Shown here: positions 27,954-36,215 of the stretch, piece by piece | Numbering within the stretch: the first letter of the stretch is position 1 | Layout: every line of letters starts with the position of its first letter | Assembly: GCF_023073335.1 (NCBI RefSeq) | Contig: NZ_JADPJG010000035.1 | Location: forward strand, 739,020 to 803,019 | Direction of reading: 5' to 3' | From: Bradyrhizobium sp. 21 | Lineage (GTDB): Bacteria > Pseudomonadota > Alphaproteobacteria > Rhizobiales > Xanthobacteraceae | Length of the DNA: 64,000 nt | Made by a program: the position numbers and the translations under genes | Notes under the pieces: model-generated | Databases searched by the model: none | What the model was told of the DNA's origin: nothing | The model's input: the letters and a program-made list of their open reading frames with translations, nothing else

Positions 27954-29012
27954 TCACGGCACCGCAAACCGCAGCGTCTTGCCGCCGCTCGACATGTCTA
28001 CCGCACCAAAACCCGTCGCCGCAAACCCGCGCGCGCCGCAATCGGTCTGCTCGTTGGTCTCGAACTTGGTCTCGCGCGTGCAGAGCTGCTTGTCGCCGCC
28101 CCAGTTCAGCGGCCTGTCCTTCAGCTTGACGACGCGGTTGTCGGCGTCGATGGCCTCGGCGAAGCTGAAGATCTGCCTGGGCTGGCCGGTCACGTCGGGG
28201 TGCAGGCAGGTCTTGGGATCGATGCGGTACCAGCCGCGGCTCGTCACCGACTTGCCGTCGTCGGTGGCGACCGCCGCCATCACCTTGTGCGGGGTGTCGT
28301 TGCACCAGGTCAGGCCGGTGGCGGACGGCGTCTGCACCGCGTCGACCATGGTCTTGAAGAGGTTCGGCGATGACAGGATGTCGGACGACAATCCGCGGCT
28401 CTTCAGGAACGCGGCCAACGCGCCTTGTGTCTTCGGTCCGTCGACGCCATCGATCGCACCGATGTCGTAGCCTGCGATCAACAAAAGCCGCTGGATGGCG
28501 GCGAGGCGGGCCTGCTCGTCGTCATATTCGGAATCCTCGGCGAGATAGGCGACCAAATTGCCGTCCGCGCCCTGCGTCGGCGTGATCTGGGTGAAGGCGG
28601 CCTGGGTCTGGCCGCTGCGGCACTGCCGCGCCGCCGCGATGACGAAATTGTCCTGCGCGACGCACAGCGTGTCGCTGCCGTTCTGCGGGATGGGCGAAGC
28701 GCCATAGACGCCGAGCGCGCGGGCGTTGAGCAGGATGCGGTCGGCGGAGAGCGTGCCCTGCACCACCACGCGACAGGTGGCGGGATCGATCCTGAACCAG
28801 CCCCGCGTCGCGGTCGCCGCCTTGTCGTCGATGCCGATCGCGGCCTCGACGACATAGGACATGCGGTTGCAGATTTTCAAATCGGCGAAAGCAGGCGCGG
28901 AGGAGAAGACAAACGAGACGGCAGCGGCCGGCAGCGTCATCAGGAAGCGCGCGAGGAAAGAGCGGCGAGGCCGCCGCCCTCCCAGCTCTGTCCCTGGCCG
29001 CTCATCTCTCAC
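27954..29012 (-). CDS. Exported DUF1036 protein with two DUF1036 units around a peptidoglycan-binding-like segment
   Basis: The 352-residue protein starts with a long twin-arginine-type signal (RRPRRSFLARFLMTLPAAAV). The mature part repeats one pattern twice: 'LKICNRMSYVVEAAIGID...TRGWFRIDPATC' at about 45-135 and 'LTWCNDTPHKVMAAVATD...SRGWYRIDPKTC' at about 235-340. Both match DUF1036. Between them, residues about 165-207 ('AIQRLLLIAGYDIGAIDGVD', then GPKTQGALAAF) read as a peptidoglycan_binding_1-like unit. It is probably an envelope protein of unknown function. The GTG start at 29012 overlaps the argB stop (GTGA); a later ATG at 28940 would destroy the RR motif. Confidence 0.8.
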   Translation of the reverse strand: MRDERPGTELGGRRPRRSFLARFLMTLPAAAVSFVFSSAPAFADLKICNRMSYVVEAAIGIDDKAATATRGWFRIDPATCRVVVQGTLSADRILLNARALGVYGASPIPQNGSDTLCVAQDNFVIAAARQCRSGQTQAAFTQITPTQGADGNLVAYLAEDSEYDDEQARLAAIQRLLLIAGYDIGAIDGVDGPKTQGALAAFLKSRGLSSDILSSPNLFKTMVDAVQTPSATGLTWCNDTPHKVMAAVATDDGKSVTSRGWYRIDPKTCLHPDVTGQPRQIFSFAEAIDADNRVVKLKDRPLNWGGDKQLCTRETKFETNEQTDCGARGFAATGFGAVDMSSGGKTLRFAVP

Positions 29013-29896
29013 TTGTGGATCAGCGTTCCCGTGCCCTGGTTGGTGAAGAGCTCGAGCAGCACCGCGTGCTGCATCTTGCCGTCGATGATGACGACGCCCT
29101 CGACGCCCTGTTCGAGCGCATAGATGCAGGTCTCGACCTTCGGGATCATGCCGCCGGAAATGGTGCCGTCGGCGATCAGTTTGCGCGCGTCCTTGACCGA
29201 GAGCTGCGGGATCAGCTTCTTCGACTTGTCGAGCACACCCGGCACGTCGGTGAGCAGCAGCAGCCGCTTTGCTTTGAGCGCGCCGGCCACGGCACCTGCA
29301 AAAGTGTCGGCGTTGATGTTCAGCGTCTGGCCCTCTTTCGAGGTCGCGAGCGGTGCCAGCACCGGGATCAGCTCGTAGCCGATCAGCTGGTTGAGCAGCG
29401 TCAGGTCGACCTTTTCAGGATCGCCGACGAAGCCGAGATCGACCGCCCTCTCGATATGCGAGTCCGGATCGATGATGGTGCGCGTCGTCTTCGACGCCTT
29501 CACCATATTGGCGTCCTTGCCCGAGAGGCCCACGGCCTTGCCGCCGGCCTCGTTGATGTAGCCGACGATCTGCTTGTTGACGGAGCCGGCCAGCACCATC
29601 TCGACGATCTCGATGGTCGCGGCATCGGTGATGCGCAAGCCTGCTGCGAATTCCGAGACGATGCCGAGACGCTTGAGCATGGTCGCGATCTGCGGGCCGC
29701 CGCCATGCACCACCACCGGATTGATCGCGGTCTGCTCGAGCAGCACGATGTCGCGGGCAAAATTCTTCGCGGCTTCCTCGTCCCCCATGGCATGGCCGCC
29801 ATACTTGATGACGATGGTTTCCTCGTCATACTGCTGCATGTGCGGCAGCGCCTCGGACAGGATGCGGGCCTGGTCGAGCGGTGAGATTTCGGTCAT
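29009..29896 (-). CDS. argB: Acetylglutamate kinase
   Basis: The 295-residue amino acid kinase has the phosphate-binding glycine loops IKYGGHAMGD and VVHGGGPQI, the 'GLSGKDANM' stretch, the nucleotide-binding 'LLLLTDVPGV', and the closing 'TISGGMIPKVETC'. It phosphorylates N-acetylglutamate, the second step of arginine synthesis. The start at 29896 (MTEISPLDQARIL) is preferred to a longer frame without family similarity. It is followed with a 4-base overlap by the DUF1036 gene. Confidence 0.95.
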   Translation of the reverse strand: MTEISPLDQARILSEALPHMQQYDEETIVIKYGGHAMGDEEAAKNFARDIVLLEQTAINPVVVHGGGPQIATMLKRLGIVSEFAAGLRITDAATIEIVEMVLAGSVNKQIVGYINEAGGKAVGLSGKDANMVKASKTTRTIIDPDSHIERAVDLGFVGDPEKVDLTLLNQLIGYELIPVLAPLATSKEGQTLNINADTFAGAVAGALKAKRLLLLTDVPGVLDKSKKLIPQLSVKDARKLIADGTISGGMIPKVETCIYALEQGVEGVVIIDGKMQHAVLLELFTNQGTGTLIHK

Positions 29897-29996
29897 GAGG
29901 CGGATCTCGCTGGCGGGATACTCGGGCCGCGTTCTATCCGATTGGCGGGGGCAGCGCAAAGTGGTCTTCGTGCCCCGGACGCGGTCGCGTTACGGG

Positions 29997-30359
29997 CTAG
30001 CGCTTCGCCACCACTGCCGCCAGCGTCACCGCCAGCCAGCTCAGGATCATCACCGTTCCGCCCGTTGGCGCCGCATACGGAAACAGCGAATGTCCCGCAT
30101 ATTGCCGCAAGGTGAGGTCGCCGGCGAACAGCGCGGCACCGGCTGCGAAGCCGACCGCGGCAATGAGGCCAATTCCGCCGTGCAGAAGACCGCGAGCGAG
30201 CAGGGCGATAACGCCAAGTATGGCAGTTGCATGAAACAACAGCATGGCGCTGGCGGCGGCCAGCCGGCTGGCATCGCCGCCATGTGCGGAGGCGGCGGCC
30301 AGCGCGACCCCGGCGGCGCCCATCAAACCGGCAAGCCCAAGCAACAGGCGAGCCATCAT
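29997..30359 (-). CDS. DUF423-family membrane protein
   Basis: The 120-residue protein has four membrane segments and the DUF423 signature: an N-terminal GLAGLMGAAGVALAAASAH and a C-terminal 'RQYAGHSLFPYAAPTGGTVM'. The function is unknown. Its start overlaps the engB stop (ATGA, or TGATG for the second Met), so it belongs to the engB transcript. Confidence 0.87.
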   Translation of the reverse strand: MMARLLLGLAGLMGAAGVALAAASAHGGDASRLAAASAMLLFHATAILGVIALLARGLLHGGIGLIAAVGFAAGAALFAGDLTLRQYAGHSLFPYAAPTGGTVMILSWLAVTLAAVVAKR

Positions 30360-31009
30360 TTGGTCCGCTCCTCCAGCAGCTTCGCCATCGCGGCGCGCAG
30401 CTCGGCCATGCCGGTCGAGCTCCGTGACGAGGTCGCGAGCACGTTCGGGAATGCGGCCGGATGCTTGGCCAGCGCGGCCTCCGTCTCTGTGATGCGCGAC
30501 TGCAGCTCGGAGGGTTTTATCTGGTCGGCCTTGGTCAGCACGATCTGGTAGCTGACGGCGGAGCGGTTGAGCGTCCCGAGGACTTCGAGATCGACGTCCT
30601 TCAGCCCATGCCGCGCGTCGATCAGCAAATAGACGCGCGCCAGCGAGGCGCGTCCGAGCAGGAATTTGTGGATCAGCTCGGTCCAGGACGCCACCTGCGA
30701 CTTCGGCGCCTTGGCATAGCCATAACCTGGCATGTCGACCAGCCGCAGGTCCGTCTTGCCCGGAACCTCGAAGAAGATCAGCTCCTGGGTGCGGCCCGGC
30801 GTATGCGAGGTGCGCGCGAGCGCGTTGCGGCCGGTGAGTGCGTTGATCAGGCTCGACTTGCCGACATTGGAACGGCCGGCAAAGGCGATCTCCAGCCCCG
30901 CCATCGGCGGCAGCGTTTCGATCGAGGGCGAAGCCCAGATGAACTGCCAGTCGCGGGTGAACAGCTTTCGCCCGGCCTCGATCAGCTTCGCATCTTTGTC
31001 GTCGGTCAT
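30356..31009 (-). CDS. engB: Ribosome biogenesis GTP-binding protein YihA/EngB
   Basis: The 217-residue TRAFAC GTPase has the P-loop GRSNVGKSSLINAL, G3 DMPGYGYA and G4 TKAD. It is needed for large ribosomal subunit assembly. The gap to yidC is about 140 bases and is filled by a degenerate palindromic repeat. Confidence 0.95.
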   Translation of the reverse strand: MTDDKDAKLIEAGRKLFTRDWQFIWASPSIETLPPMAGLEIAFAGRSNVGKSSLINALTGRNALARTSHTPGRTQELIFFEVPGKTDLRLVDMPGYGYAKAPKSQVASWTELIHKFLLGRASLARVYLLIDARHGLKDVDLEVLGTLNRSAVSYQIVLTKADQIKPSELQSRITETEAALAKHPAAFPNVLATSSRSSTGMAELRAAMAKLLEERTK

Positions 31010-31033
31010 GCGAAGGCTTTCAGTTGTTTACCG

Positions 31034-31146
31034 CGTCATTGCCAGCCACCGGGTCCGCGCGAAGCTCGGCCCGATGACAGGCTCCGCGAAGCAATGCCTC
31101 CGCGGAAGCAGTCTGGATTGCTTCGGTGCTCAGGCTCCCCGCAATG
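31034..31146. repeat. Degenerate intergenic palindromic repeat, family C-like
   Basis: GCGTCATTGCCAGCCACCGG at the left, CCGCGAAGCAATGCCTCCGC in the middle, and AGTCTGGATTGCTTCGG with CCGCAATGGCG at the right recall the arms of the copy at 18547-18634, with changes. It lies between yidC and engB. Confidence 0.5.
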
Positions 31147-31150
31147 GCGG

Positions 31151-33007
31151 CTACACCGCTTCAGGCGTCACTTTTTTTTTGAACATACTTCGAATGTTGT
31201 CGAACAGCTCCACCTTCACGCCATTGCGGCGCATGATGAAGCTCTGCTGCAGCACCGAGAGCGTATTGTTCCAAGCCCAGTAGATCACGAGTCCCGCCGG
31301 GAAGCCCGCCAGCATGAAGGTGAAGATCAGTGGCATCCAGTTGAAGATAAGCTGCTGGGTCGGATCCGGCGGCGTCGGGTTCAGCTTCATCTGGAACCAC
31401 ATCGTGATGCCCATGATGATCGGCCAGATGCCGAGCGCGAGGTAGTGGCCGAACAGCGGCAGCGTGGTCGGATCGAACGGGATCAGCCCGAACAGGGTGA
31501 ACAGATTGGTCGGATCCGGCGCGGAAAGATCCTTGATCCAGCCGAAGAACGGCGCATGCCGCATCTCGATGGTGACGAACAGCACCTTGTAGAGCGAGAA
31601 GAACACCGGGATCTGGATCACCACGGGAAGACAGCCGGCGACCGGATTGATCTTCTCCTTGCGGTAGATCTCCATCATCTCCTGCTGCTGCTTCACCTTG
31701 TCGTCGGGATAGCGCTCTTTCAGCGCCGCAAGCTGCGGCTGGACCGACTTCATCTTCGCCATCGAGGCGTAGGACTTGTTCGCCAAGGGGAAGAACAGCA
31801 GCTTCACGATCACGGTCACGAGCAGGATCGAGATGCCGAAATTGCCGAAGAAGCGGTAGAAGAAGTCGAGGCCGAGGAACATCGGCTTGGTGATGAAGTA
31901 GAACCAGCCCCAGTCGATCAAGAGATCGAAATGGTTGAGACCGAGCTCCTTGTTGTAGCCGCCGAGGCCGGCGAACGGGAACACGCCGACGACGCCGGCT
32001 TCCTTGGCGCCGGCGAACAGCCGTGCGTTCGCGGTCGCGGAGCCGCCGATCGCGACGGTGACGGGATCGAGCAGATAATCGGTCTGATAGGTGTGGACGT
32101 TGCCGACGGGGTTTGACGAGAAACGCGCCTGAAGCTGCGCACTGGTGTCCGGCAGCAGCGCCGAGGCCCAGTATTTGTCGGTCATGCCGAGCCAGCCATT
32201 GGTGGCCTTGAAGTTGACCGTCTTGGATTCGTCGATCTTCTTGTAGGCGTATTCTTGCAAGCCATCGAGATAGCCGATCAGGCCTTCATGCAGGATGTAG
32301 TAGCCGGAGACCTGCGGCGTGCCGTGGCGCGAGATCAGCGCGAACGGATAGAGCGTGACCGGCGAATTGCCGACATTGCTCACCTCGTCCTTGACGGTGA
32401 AGAGATAGTGGTCGTCGACCGCAATGGTGCGGCGGAAGGTGAGCCCCTCGCCATTGTCCCATTTCAGCACCGCCGGCGTCGTCGGAGTCAGGCTGCCGCT
32501 GCCGTCCTGCTGCCAGACGGTCTGCGCGTCCGGCAGTTTCGCCGTCACGCCCGTCGCCGGCACCCAGCCGAACTCGGCATAATAAGGCTCCGCGGTGCCC
32601 GAGGGCGAATAGAGGATGATCGGCGGCGACTTCGGGTCGACCGTTTCGCGGTATTGCACCAGCGCGAGGTCGTCGATGCGGCCACCCTTCAGCGAGACGC
32701 TGCCGGCAAGCCGCGGCGTGTCGATCTTCACGCGCGGAGAAGCGGCAATCGTTACGTCGCGGCTTTGGACCGGCTGCGCTTGCTGGTTCGCGCTCGGCGT
32801 CGATGGCTGGGCCGCGCTGCCGGCCTGCGGCGTGGCGCCCGGCGTCGCCGAAGCCGTCGGCTGCGGCGTGGTCTTCTGCAACTCGGCCTGCGCCTGTTGC
32901 TGGGCGCGCTGCTTCTCCATCGCCGGCATGTTGTAGAAATATTGCCAGGCGATCAGCACGAGGCCCGACAGAATGACGGCGAGGATGGTGTTGCGGTTGT
33001 CGGTCAT
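31151..33007 (-). CDS. yidC: Membrane protein insertase YidC
   Basis: The product is 618 residues: an N-terminal membrane anchor (NTILAVILSGLVLIAWQYFY), a Gln/Pro/Ala-rich linker, the large periplasmic beta-supersandwich, and the conserved C-terminal five-segment insertase domain. 'GNFGISILLVTVIVKLLFFP' and 'AGCLPVVIQIPVFFSLYKVL' belong to that insertase domain. It inserts and folds inner membrane proteins with or without SecYEG. Start codons compete at 33007, 33010 and 33019; the last overlaps the rnpA stop. The family N-terminus MTDNRNT favours 33007. It is part of the classic rpmH-rnpA-yidC cluster. Confidence 0.95.
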   Translation of the reverse strand: MTDNRNTILAVILSGLVLIAWQYFYNMPAMEKQRAQQQAQAELQKTTPQPTASATPGATPQAGSAAQPSTPSANQQAQPVQSRDVTIAASPRVKIDTPRLAGSVSLKGGRIDDLALVQYRETVDPKSPPIILYSPSGTAEPYYAEFGWVPATGVTAKLPDAQTVWQQDGSGSLTPTTPAVLKWDNGEGLTFRRTIAVDDHYLFTVKDEVSNVGNSPVTLYPFALISRHGTPQVSGYYILHEGLIGYLDGLQEYAYKKIDESKTVNFKATNGWLGMTDKYWASALLPDTSAQLQARFSSNPVGNVHTYQTDYLLDPVTVAIGGSATANARLFAGAKEAGVVGVFPFAGLGGYNKELGLNHFDLLIDWGWFYFITKPMFLGLDFFYRFFGNFGISILLVTVIVKLLFFPLANKSYASMAKMKSVQPQLAALKERYPDDKVKQQQEMMEIYRKEKINPVAGCLPVVIQIPVFFSLYKVLFVTIEMRHAPFFGWIKDLSAPDPTNLFTLFGLIPFDPTTLPLFGHYLALGIWPIIMGITMWFQMKLNPTPPDPTQQLIFNWMPLIFTFMLAGFPAGLVIYWAWNNTLSVLQQSFIMRRNGVKVELFDNIRSMFKKKVTPEAV

Positions 33008-33018
33008 CATTCTCGTCA

Positions 33019-33450
33019 TCAATCCGGTTTGCGGCGGGTCGCAGGAGCGGGGCCGGGCTTTAAGCCGTCGGTTCTTTGGCCGTCGGTTTTTGGGCCGCGT
33101 CCCTTGTGCGTATGCCGCGCGGGCTTCGCGAACGCTATGCGCAGATCGTCGAGCATGGTGGCGAAGCCGCGCGAGAGCGCGTCCCTTCGGCCGACCAGCA
33201 CATAATCATGATGGGGCTGTATCGACACCGGATCGAGCCGCTTCACCAGTTCGCGAAGCCGGCGCCGGATGCGATTGCGCTGGGGGGCGTTGCCGTTCTT
33301 TTTGGTAACGGTGAAGCCGATCCGGATCGGGCCGCTGTCGTCGCGGGCAAGGCTTCGGCGGTCAAGGCTTTGCAGGACGAACGCGGGACTATTCACCCGC
33401 GCGCCATTGGCAACGGCGAGGAAATCCGCCCGCTGCCTCAGCCGATCCAT
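33019..33450 (-). CDS. rnpA: Ribonuclease P protein component
   Basis: The 143-residue basic protein starts MDRLRQRADFLAVANGAR and has the RNR motif region 'RNRIRRRLRELVKRL', which contacts RNase P RNA. It matures tRNA 5' ends. A C-terminal extension rich in Lys, Arg and Pro goes beyond the usual family end. The 3' end meets yidC. The longer frame upstream overlaps rpmH and is rejected. Confidence 0.93.
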   Translation of the reverse strand: MDRLRQRADFLAVANGARVNSPAFVLQSLDRRSLARDDSGPIRIGFTVTKKNGNAPQRNRIRRRLRELVKRLDPVSIQPHHDYVLVGRRDALSRGFATMLDDLRIAFAKPARHTHKGRGPKTDGQRTDGLKPGPAPATRRKPD

Positions 33451-33476
33451 GATGAAATCCCAAAAAGGGGGCCGGC

Positions 33477-33611
33477 TCAGGCGCTCAGACGCTTGCGGCC
33501 GCGGGCGCGGCGGGCGGCGAGAACCTTGCGGCCGCCGGCAGTGGCGAGACGGGCACGGAAGCCGTGACGGCGCTTGCGCACCAGTTTGCTGGGTTGATAA
33601 GTCCGCTTCAC
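33477..33611 (-). CDS. rpmH: 50S ribosomal protein L34
   Basis: The 44-residue protein begins (GTG-encoded) KRTYQPSKLVRKRRHGFRAR, the invariant L34 N-terminus, and ends GRKRLSA. The GTG at 33611 is the start; the longer frame adds unrelated residues. It is 26 bases upstream of rnpA. Confidence 0.96.
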   Translation of the reverse strand: MKRTYQPSKLVRKRRHGFRARLATAGGRKVLAARRARGRKRLSA

Positions 33612-34002
33612 GGGTTTTTCTCCGCTGACCGGGCAATTTGCCTGTAGAATTGATGATAAAGTCCGGAAGATACGGCCCAAAACGGGCCGTTTTCGGCCCC
33701 AAGAGAGCCGCTCCCGGCGTCACACCGGGTCATCGCGGACAATTTGGCCGGCTTATATGCGAGCGTCCCCCTCTCGTCAACGCCGCAGGACCCCGCAGGC
33801 GAGGTGAATGTCAGTGAATATCACTGTTTCGGCGGGGTTTTTAACCCTTGAGGTGGCGGCTCGCGAGATCTGCGCTTACATCCTACCTTGGCAGATGAGC
33901 GATCCGTAATTTGACCCGGGCCGGGGCGGGTCGCATCCTCATGGGGCCAATCCTTGACCCGGCCAAATCTTAACCCGGCAAAAGGCAGCGAGGGCGAATT
34001 TC
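33612..34002. promoter_or_regulatory. Divergent intergenic region between rpmH and a histidine kinase gene
   Basis: This 391-base gap has no gene I can support. It must hold the promoter of the rpmH-rnpA-yidC group on the minus strand and that of the kinase on the plus strand. At 33812-33826, CAGTGAATATCACTG is a perfect 6-base inverted repeat around ATA, preceded by a related GTGAATG, and looks like an operator. The protein that binds is unknown. Confidence 0.45.
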
Positions 34003-35505
34003 GTGGCAGCGACAGACCTCCAGCCGATCCAGGATCAGGATCAGCGGGACCCGCCAGCGGTGCGGCCGCGTGGGTCGCGCGGGCTTGGGCTGTCCGGCAA
34101 GCTGCTGCTGCTCACCGTTCCCCTGGTGATGATCGCGGCGGTCCTGCTCTACGTGCCCGCCATCGCCAACTTCTGGGTCAACCGGTTGAATGACCGCGTG
34201 GCGGCGGCCAACACGGCGGCGCTGGTGCTCGATGCCGCGCCGCTCGGCATGGTCCCCGATTCGCTGTCGCGCGAGATCCTGAAGAGCATCAATGCCCGCG
34301 CCGTCGCCATCAAGATGGGCCAGCAGCGCCGGCTGCTTGCCAGCGACAACCTTCCGTCCGCGATCGGGCACGACATCGACCTGCGCGACATGACGGCGTG
34401 GGAGGCGATCACCGGCTCGTTCCGGATGATGCTGGAGACCGGCAACCAGGCCATCCGTATCGTCGGGCCCGGCGTCGGCAATGCCCAGTTCATCGAGATC
34501 GTGACCGACGAGCTGCCGCTGCGGCAGCAGATGTATCGCTTCTCCCGCAACGTCGTGGTGGTCGCACTGATCATCGCGGTGCTGACCGCGGGCCTCGTCT
34601 ATCTCGTGCTGCATTATCTCTTCGTGCGGCCGATGCGGCGGCTGACGGCGAGCCTGGTCGGCTTTCACGAAAACCCCGAAAGTTCGGCGCGGATCATCGT
34701 GCCGAGCCAGCGCAGCGACGAGATCGGCGTCGCCGAACGCGAATTGTCGGACATGCAGCGCGATCTGATGTCGATGCTGCATCAGAAGAGCCGGCTTGCC
34801 GCCCTCGGCCTCGCCGTCTCCAAGATCAACCACGATCTGCGCAATTTGCTGGCCTCGGCGCAGCTTTTGTCCGACCAGCTCGCCAGCGTGCCGGATCCGC
34901 GGGTGCAGCGCTTTGCGCCAAAGCTCGTGCGCTCGCTCGAGCGCGCCATCGCCTTCTGCCAGTCGACCTTGTCCTACGGCCGCGCCCAGGAAGCCGCACC
35001 CGACCGGCGCATGATCCTGATCGAGCCGGTGGTGCTGGAGGTGCGTGAGACCGCAGGCCTTGCCTCCGATGCCACGATCGTCTGGGTCGCCGCGATCGAG
35101 CGTGGGCTCGCGGTCGATGCCGATCCCGACCAGCTCTTCCGTGTGCTGCTCAACCTCGTCCGCAACGCCGCCCAGGCGCTGGAAAGCCATTCGTCGGCCG
35201 AGGGCGGCGGCGCGCAGCAGATCCGGATCACGGGAAAACGCGAGGGCGCGGTCGCCATCCTGGAGGTCTCCGACACCGGCCCCGGCGTTCCCCAGAAGAC
35301 GAGGGACCACCTGTTCGAGGCATTCCAGACCTCCGGCCGCCCCGGCGGCAGCGGGTTGGGTCTTGCCATCGCCGCCGAGCTCGTCCGCGCCCATGGCGGC
35401 GACATCCATCTGGTCGAAGGCACCATCGGCGCCACCTTCCGGATCGTCATCCCCGACCGCCCCGTGGAACTCCTCTCCATCCGCAACGAGCGGCAGAGAG
35501 CGTAG
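34003..35505 (+). CDS. Sensor histidine kinase (orphan)
   Basis: The 500-residue membrane kinase has a first membrane segment at about 32-52, a periplasmic sensor region to about 185, and a second segment at about 187-207 with a HAMP-like linker. The H-box is KINHDLRNLL, the N-box LVRNAAQAL, and the G boxes DTGPGVP and GGSGLGLAIA. The start is a GTG with GAGGG eight bases upstream. No response regulator gene is adjacent, so its partner must be elsewhere. The signal is unknown. Confidence 0.9.
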   Translation: MAATDLQPIQDQDQRDPPAVRPRGSRGLGLSGKLLLLTVPLVMIAAVLLYVPAIANFWVNRLNDRVAAANTAALVLDAAPLGMVPDSLSREILKSINARAVAIKMGQQRRLLASDNLPSAIGHDIDLRDMTAWEAITGSFRMMLETGNQAIRIVGPGVGNAQFIEIVTDELPLRQQMYRFSRNVVVVALIIAVLTAGLVYLVLHYLFVRPMRRLTASLVGFHENPESSARIIVPSQRSDEIGVAERELSDMQRDLMSMLHQKSRLAALGLAVSKINHDLRNLLASAQLLSDQLASVPDPRVQRFAPKLVRSLERAIAFCQSTLSYGRAQEAAPDRRMILIEPVVLEVRETAGLASDATIVWVAAIERGLAVDADPDQLFRVLLNLVRNAAQALESHSSAEGGGAQQIRITGKREGAVAILEVSDTGPGVPQKTRDHLFEAFQTSGRPGGSGLGLAIAAELVRAHGGDIHLVEGTIGATFRIVIPDRPVELLSIRNERQRA

Positions 35506-35606
35506 AGCATGATCCGGAAAAGTCCGAAGCGGTTTTCCGAAAAGATCATGCTCAAACAATAACCTAAGCGCGATGACGATTGGTCCCGACCATCATCGCG
35601 CTTAGG
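35505..35606. repeat. Intergenic repeat, family E, with terminator-like hairpin
   Basis: GAGCATGATCCGGAAAAGTC to GATCATGCTC (35505-35553) is an inverted pair repeated from 17031. It is followed by a perfect 14-base stem, CCTAAGCGCGATGA at 35563-35576 and TCATCGCGCTTAGG at 35593-35606, with a 16-base loop. It sits directly after the kinase stop and probably ends its transcript. Confidence 0.7.
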
Positions 35607-35772
35607 TCGGCCAAAGGCCGACCCCGGAAACCGTCATTTCCGTGCAAAATCTCCCCATCCCGGACCTTGCCAATTGGGGCGAGAGCGGTTAGTCAGAGCG
35701 CTCTTTCGCACCCCCTCCGGTTTCGCCGGAGGCTGCGTGTGGGCCCAGCCCGCACAGCTGTTTGCGAAAAAC

Positions 35773-35849
35773 GCGCCCGTAGCTCAGCTGGATAGAGCAT
35801 CAGACTACGAATCTGAGGGTCGGACGTTCGAATCGTTCCGGGCGCGCCA
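35773..35849 (+). tRNA. tRNA-Arg (anticodon ACG)
   Basis: The 77-base cloverleaf is complete with the CCA encoded. The acceptor stem GCGCCCG pairs with CGGGCGC, the D arm is GCTCAGCTGGATAGAGC, the anticodon loop is CTACGAA (anticodon ACG at its centre) on the stem TCAGA/TCTGA, and the T arm is GGACG-TTCGAAT-CGTTC. It decodes CGN arginine codons after A-to-I editing. Its 3' end is repeated at 41922-41935, which suggests use as an integration site. Confidence 0.95.
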
Positions 35850-35850
35850 T
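35837..35850. repeat. Putative attachment site (left) at the tRNA-Arg 3' end
   Basis: TCCGGGCGCGCCAT covers the last 13 bases of the tRNA plus one base and is repeated exactly, in the same direction, at 41922-41935. Integrases of the tyrosine family commonly target tRNA 3' ends in this way. No integrase gene is present between the two copies. Confidence 0.45.
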
Positions 35851-36215
35851 TTCGGCTTTGATTCCCATGTGTTTTTTCGGCAGTCGCTTGACCCCAGCTT
35901 GGAAGACTATCTCACCAGCTCCGCTGTCGACCTGGGCAATGCGTTGACTAATTCGAACTGCCGAGATCGGAATGCAAGCCGGCGCTTCTCGATCTCATGC
36001 TCATGGGCATCCATCACGGCGCGATCTTCCCGGCCGCGAAGGCATCGCGCAAATGATCCGCCTGCGCACGCTTTTCCGGAACACGTGAAAGCCCGCGCCA
36101 GAAAGTCATTGCTGGCGTCTTGCAGCGGCGGACCATCCGAAGAATCGCGACGCGTGCGTTGGGACCATTGATCCCTATTGCGGAAGTCCAAGCGTTCGTT
36201 GGGCGGCCTGCGCCT
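35850..36215. other. Gap between tRNA-Arg and the SIR2-CHAT gene: no intact gene
   Basis: I see no convincing gene in these 366 bases. On the minus strand two short frames read into each other ('MTFWRGLSRVPEKRAQADHL' in one, 'VMDAHEHEIEKRRLAFRSRQ' then 'FELVNALPRSTAELVR' in the next). This would fit the frameshifted C-terminus of a lost gene, for example a former integrase or other island gene. I do not recognise the family, so this is only a possibility. Confidence 0.25.

Noticed and set aside
30461..32116. 551-codon plus-strand frame over engB and yidC
   Set aside because: It lies opposite two well-conserved genes; sequence is a His/Arg/Asp/Glu-rich shadow.
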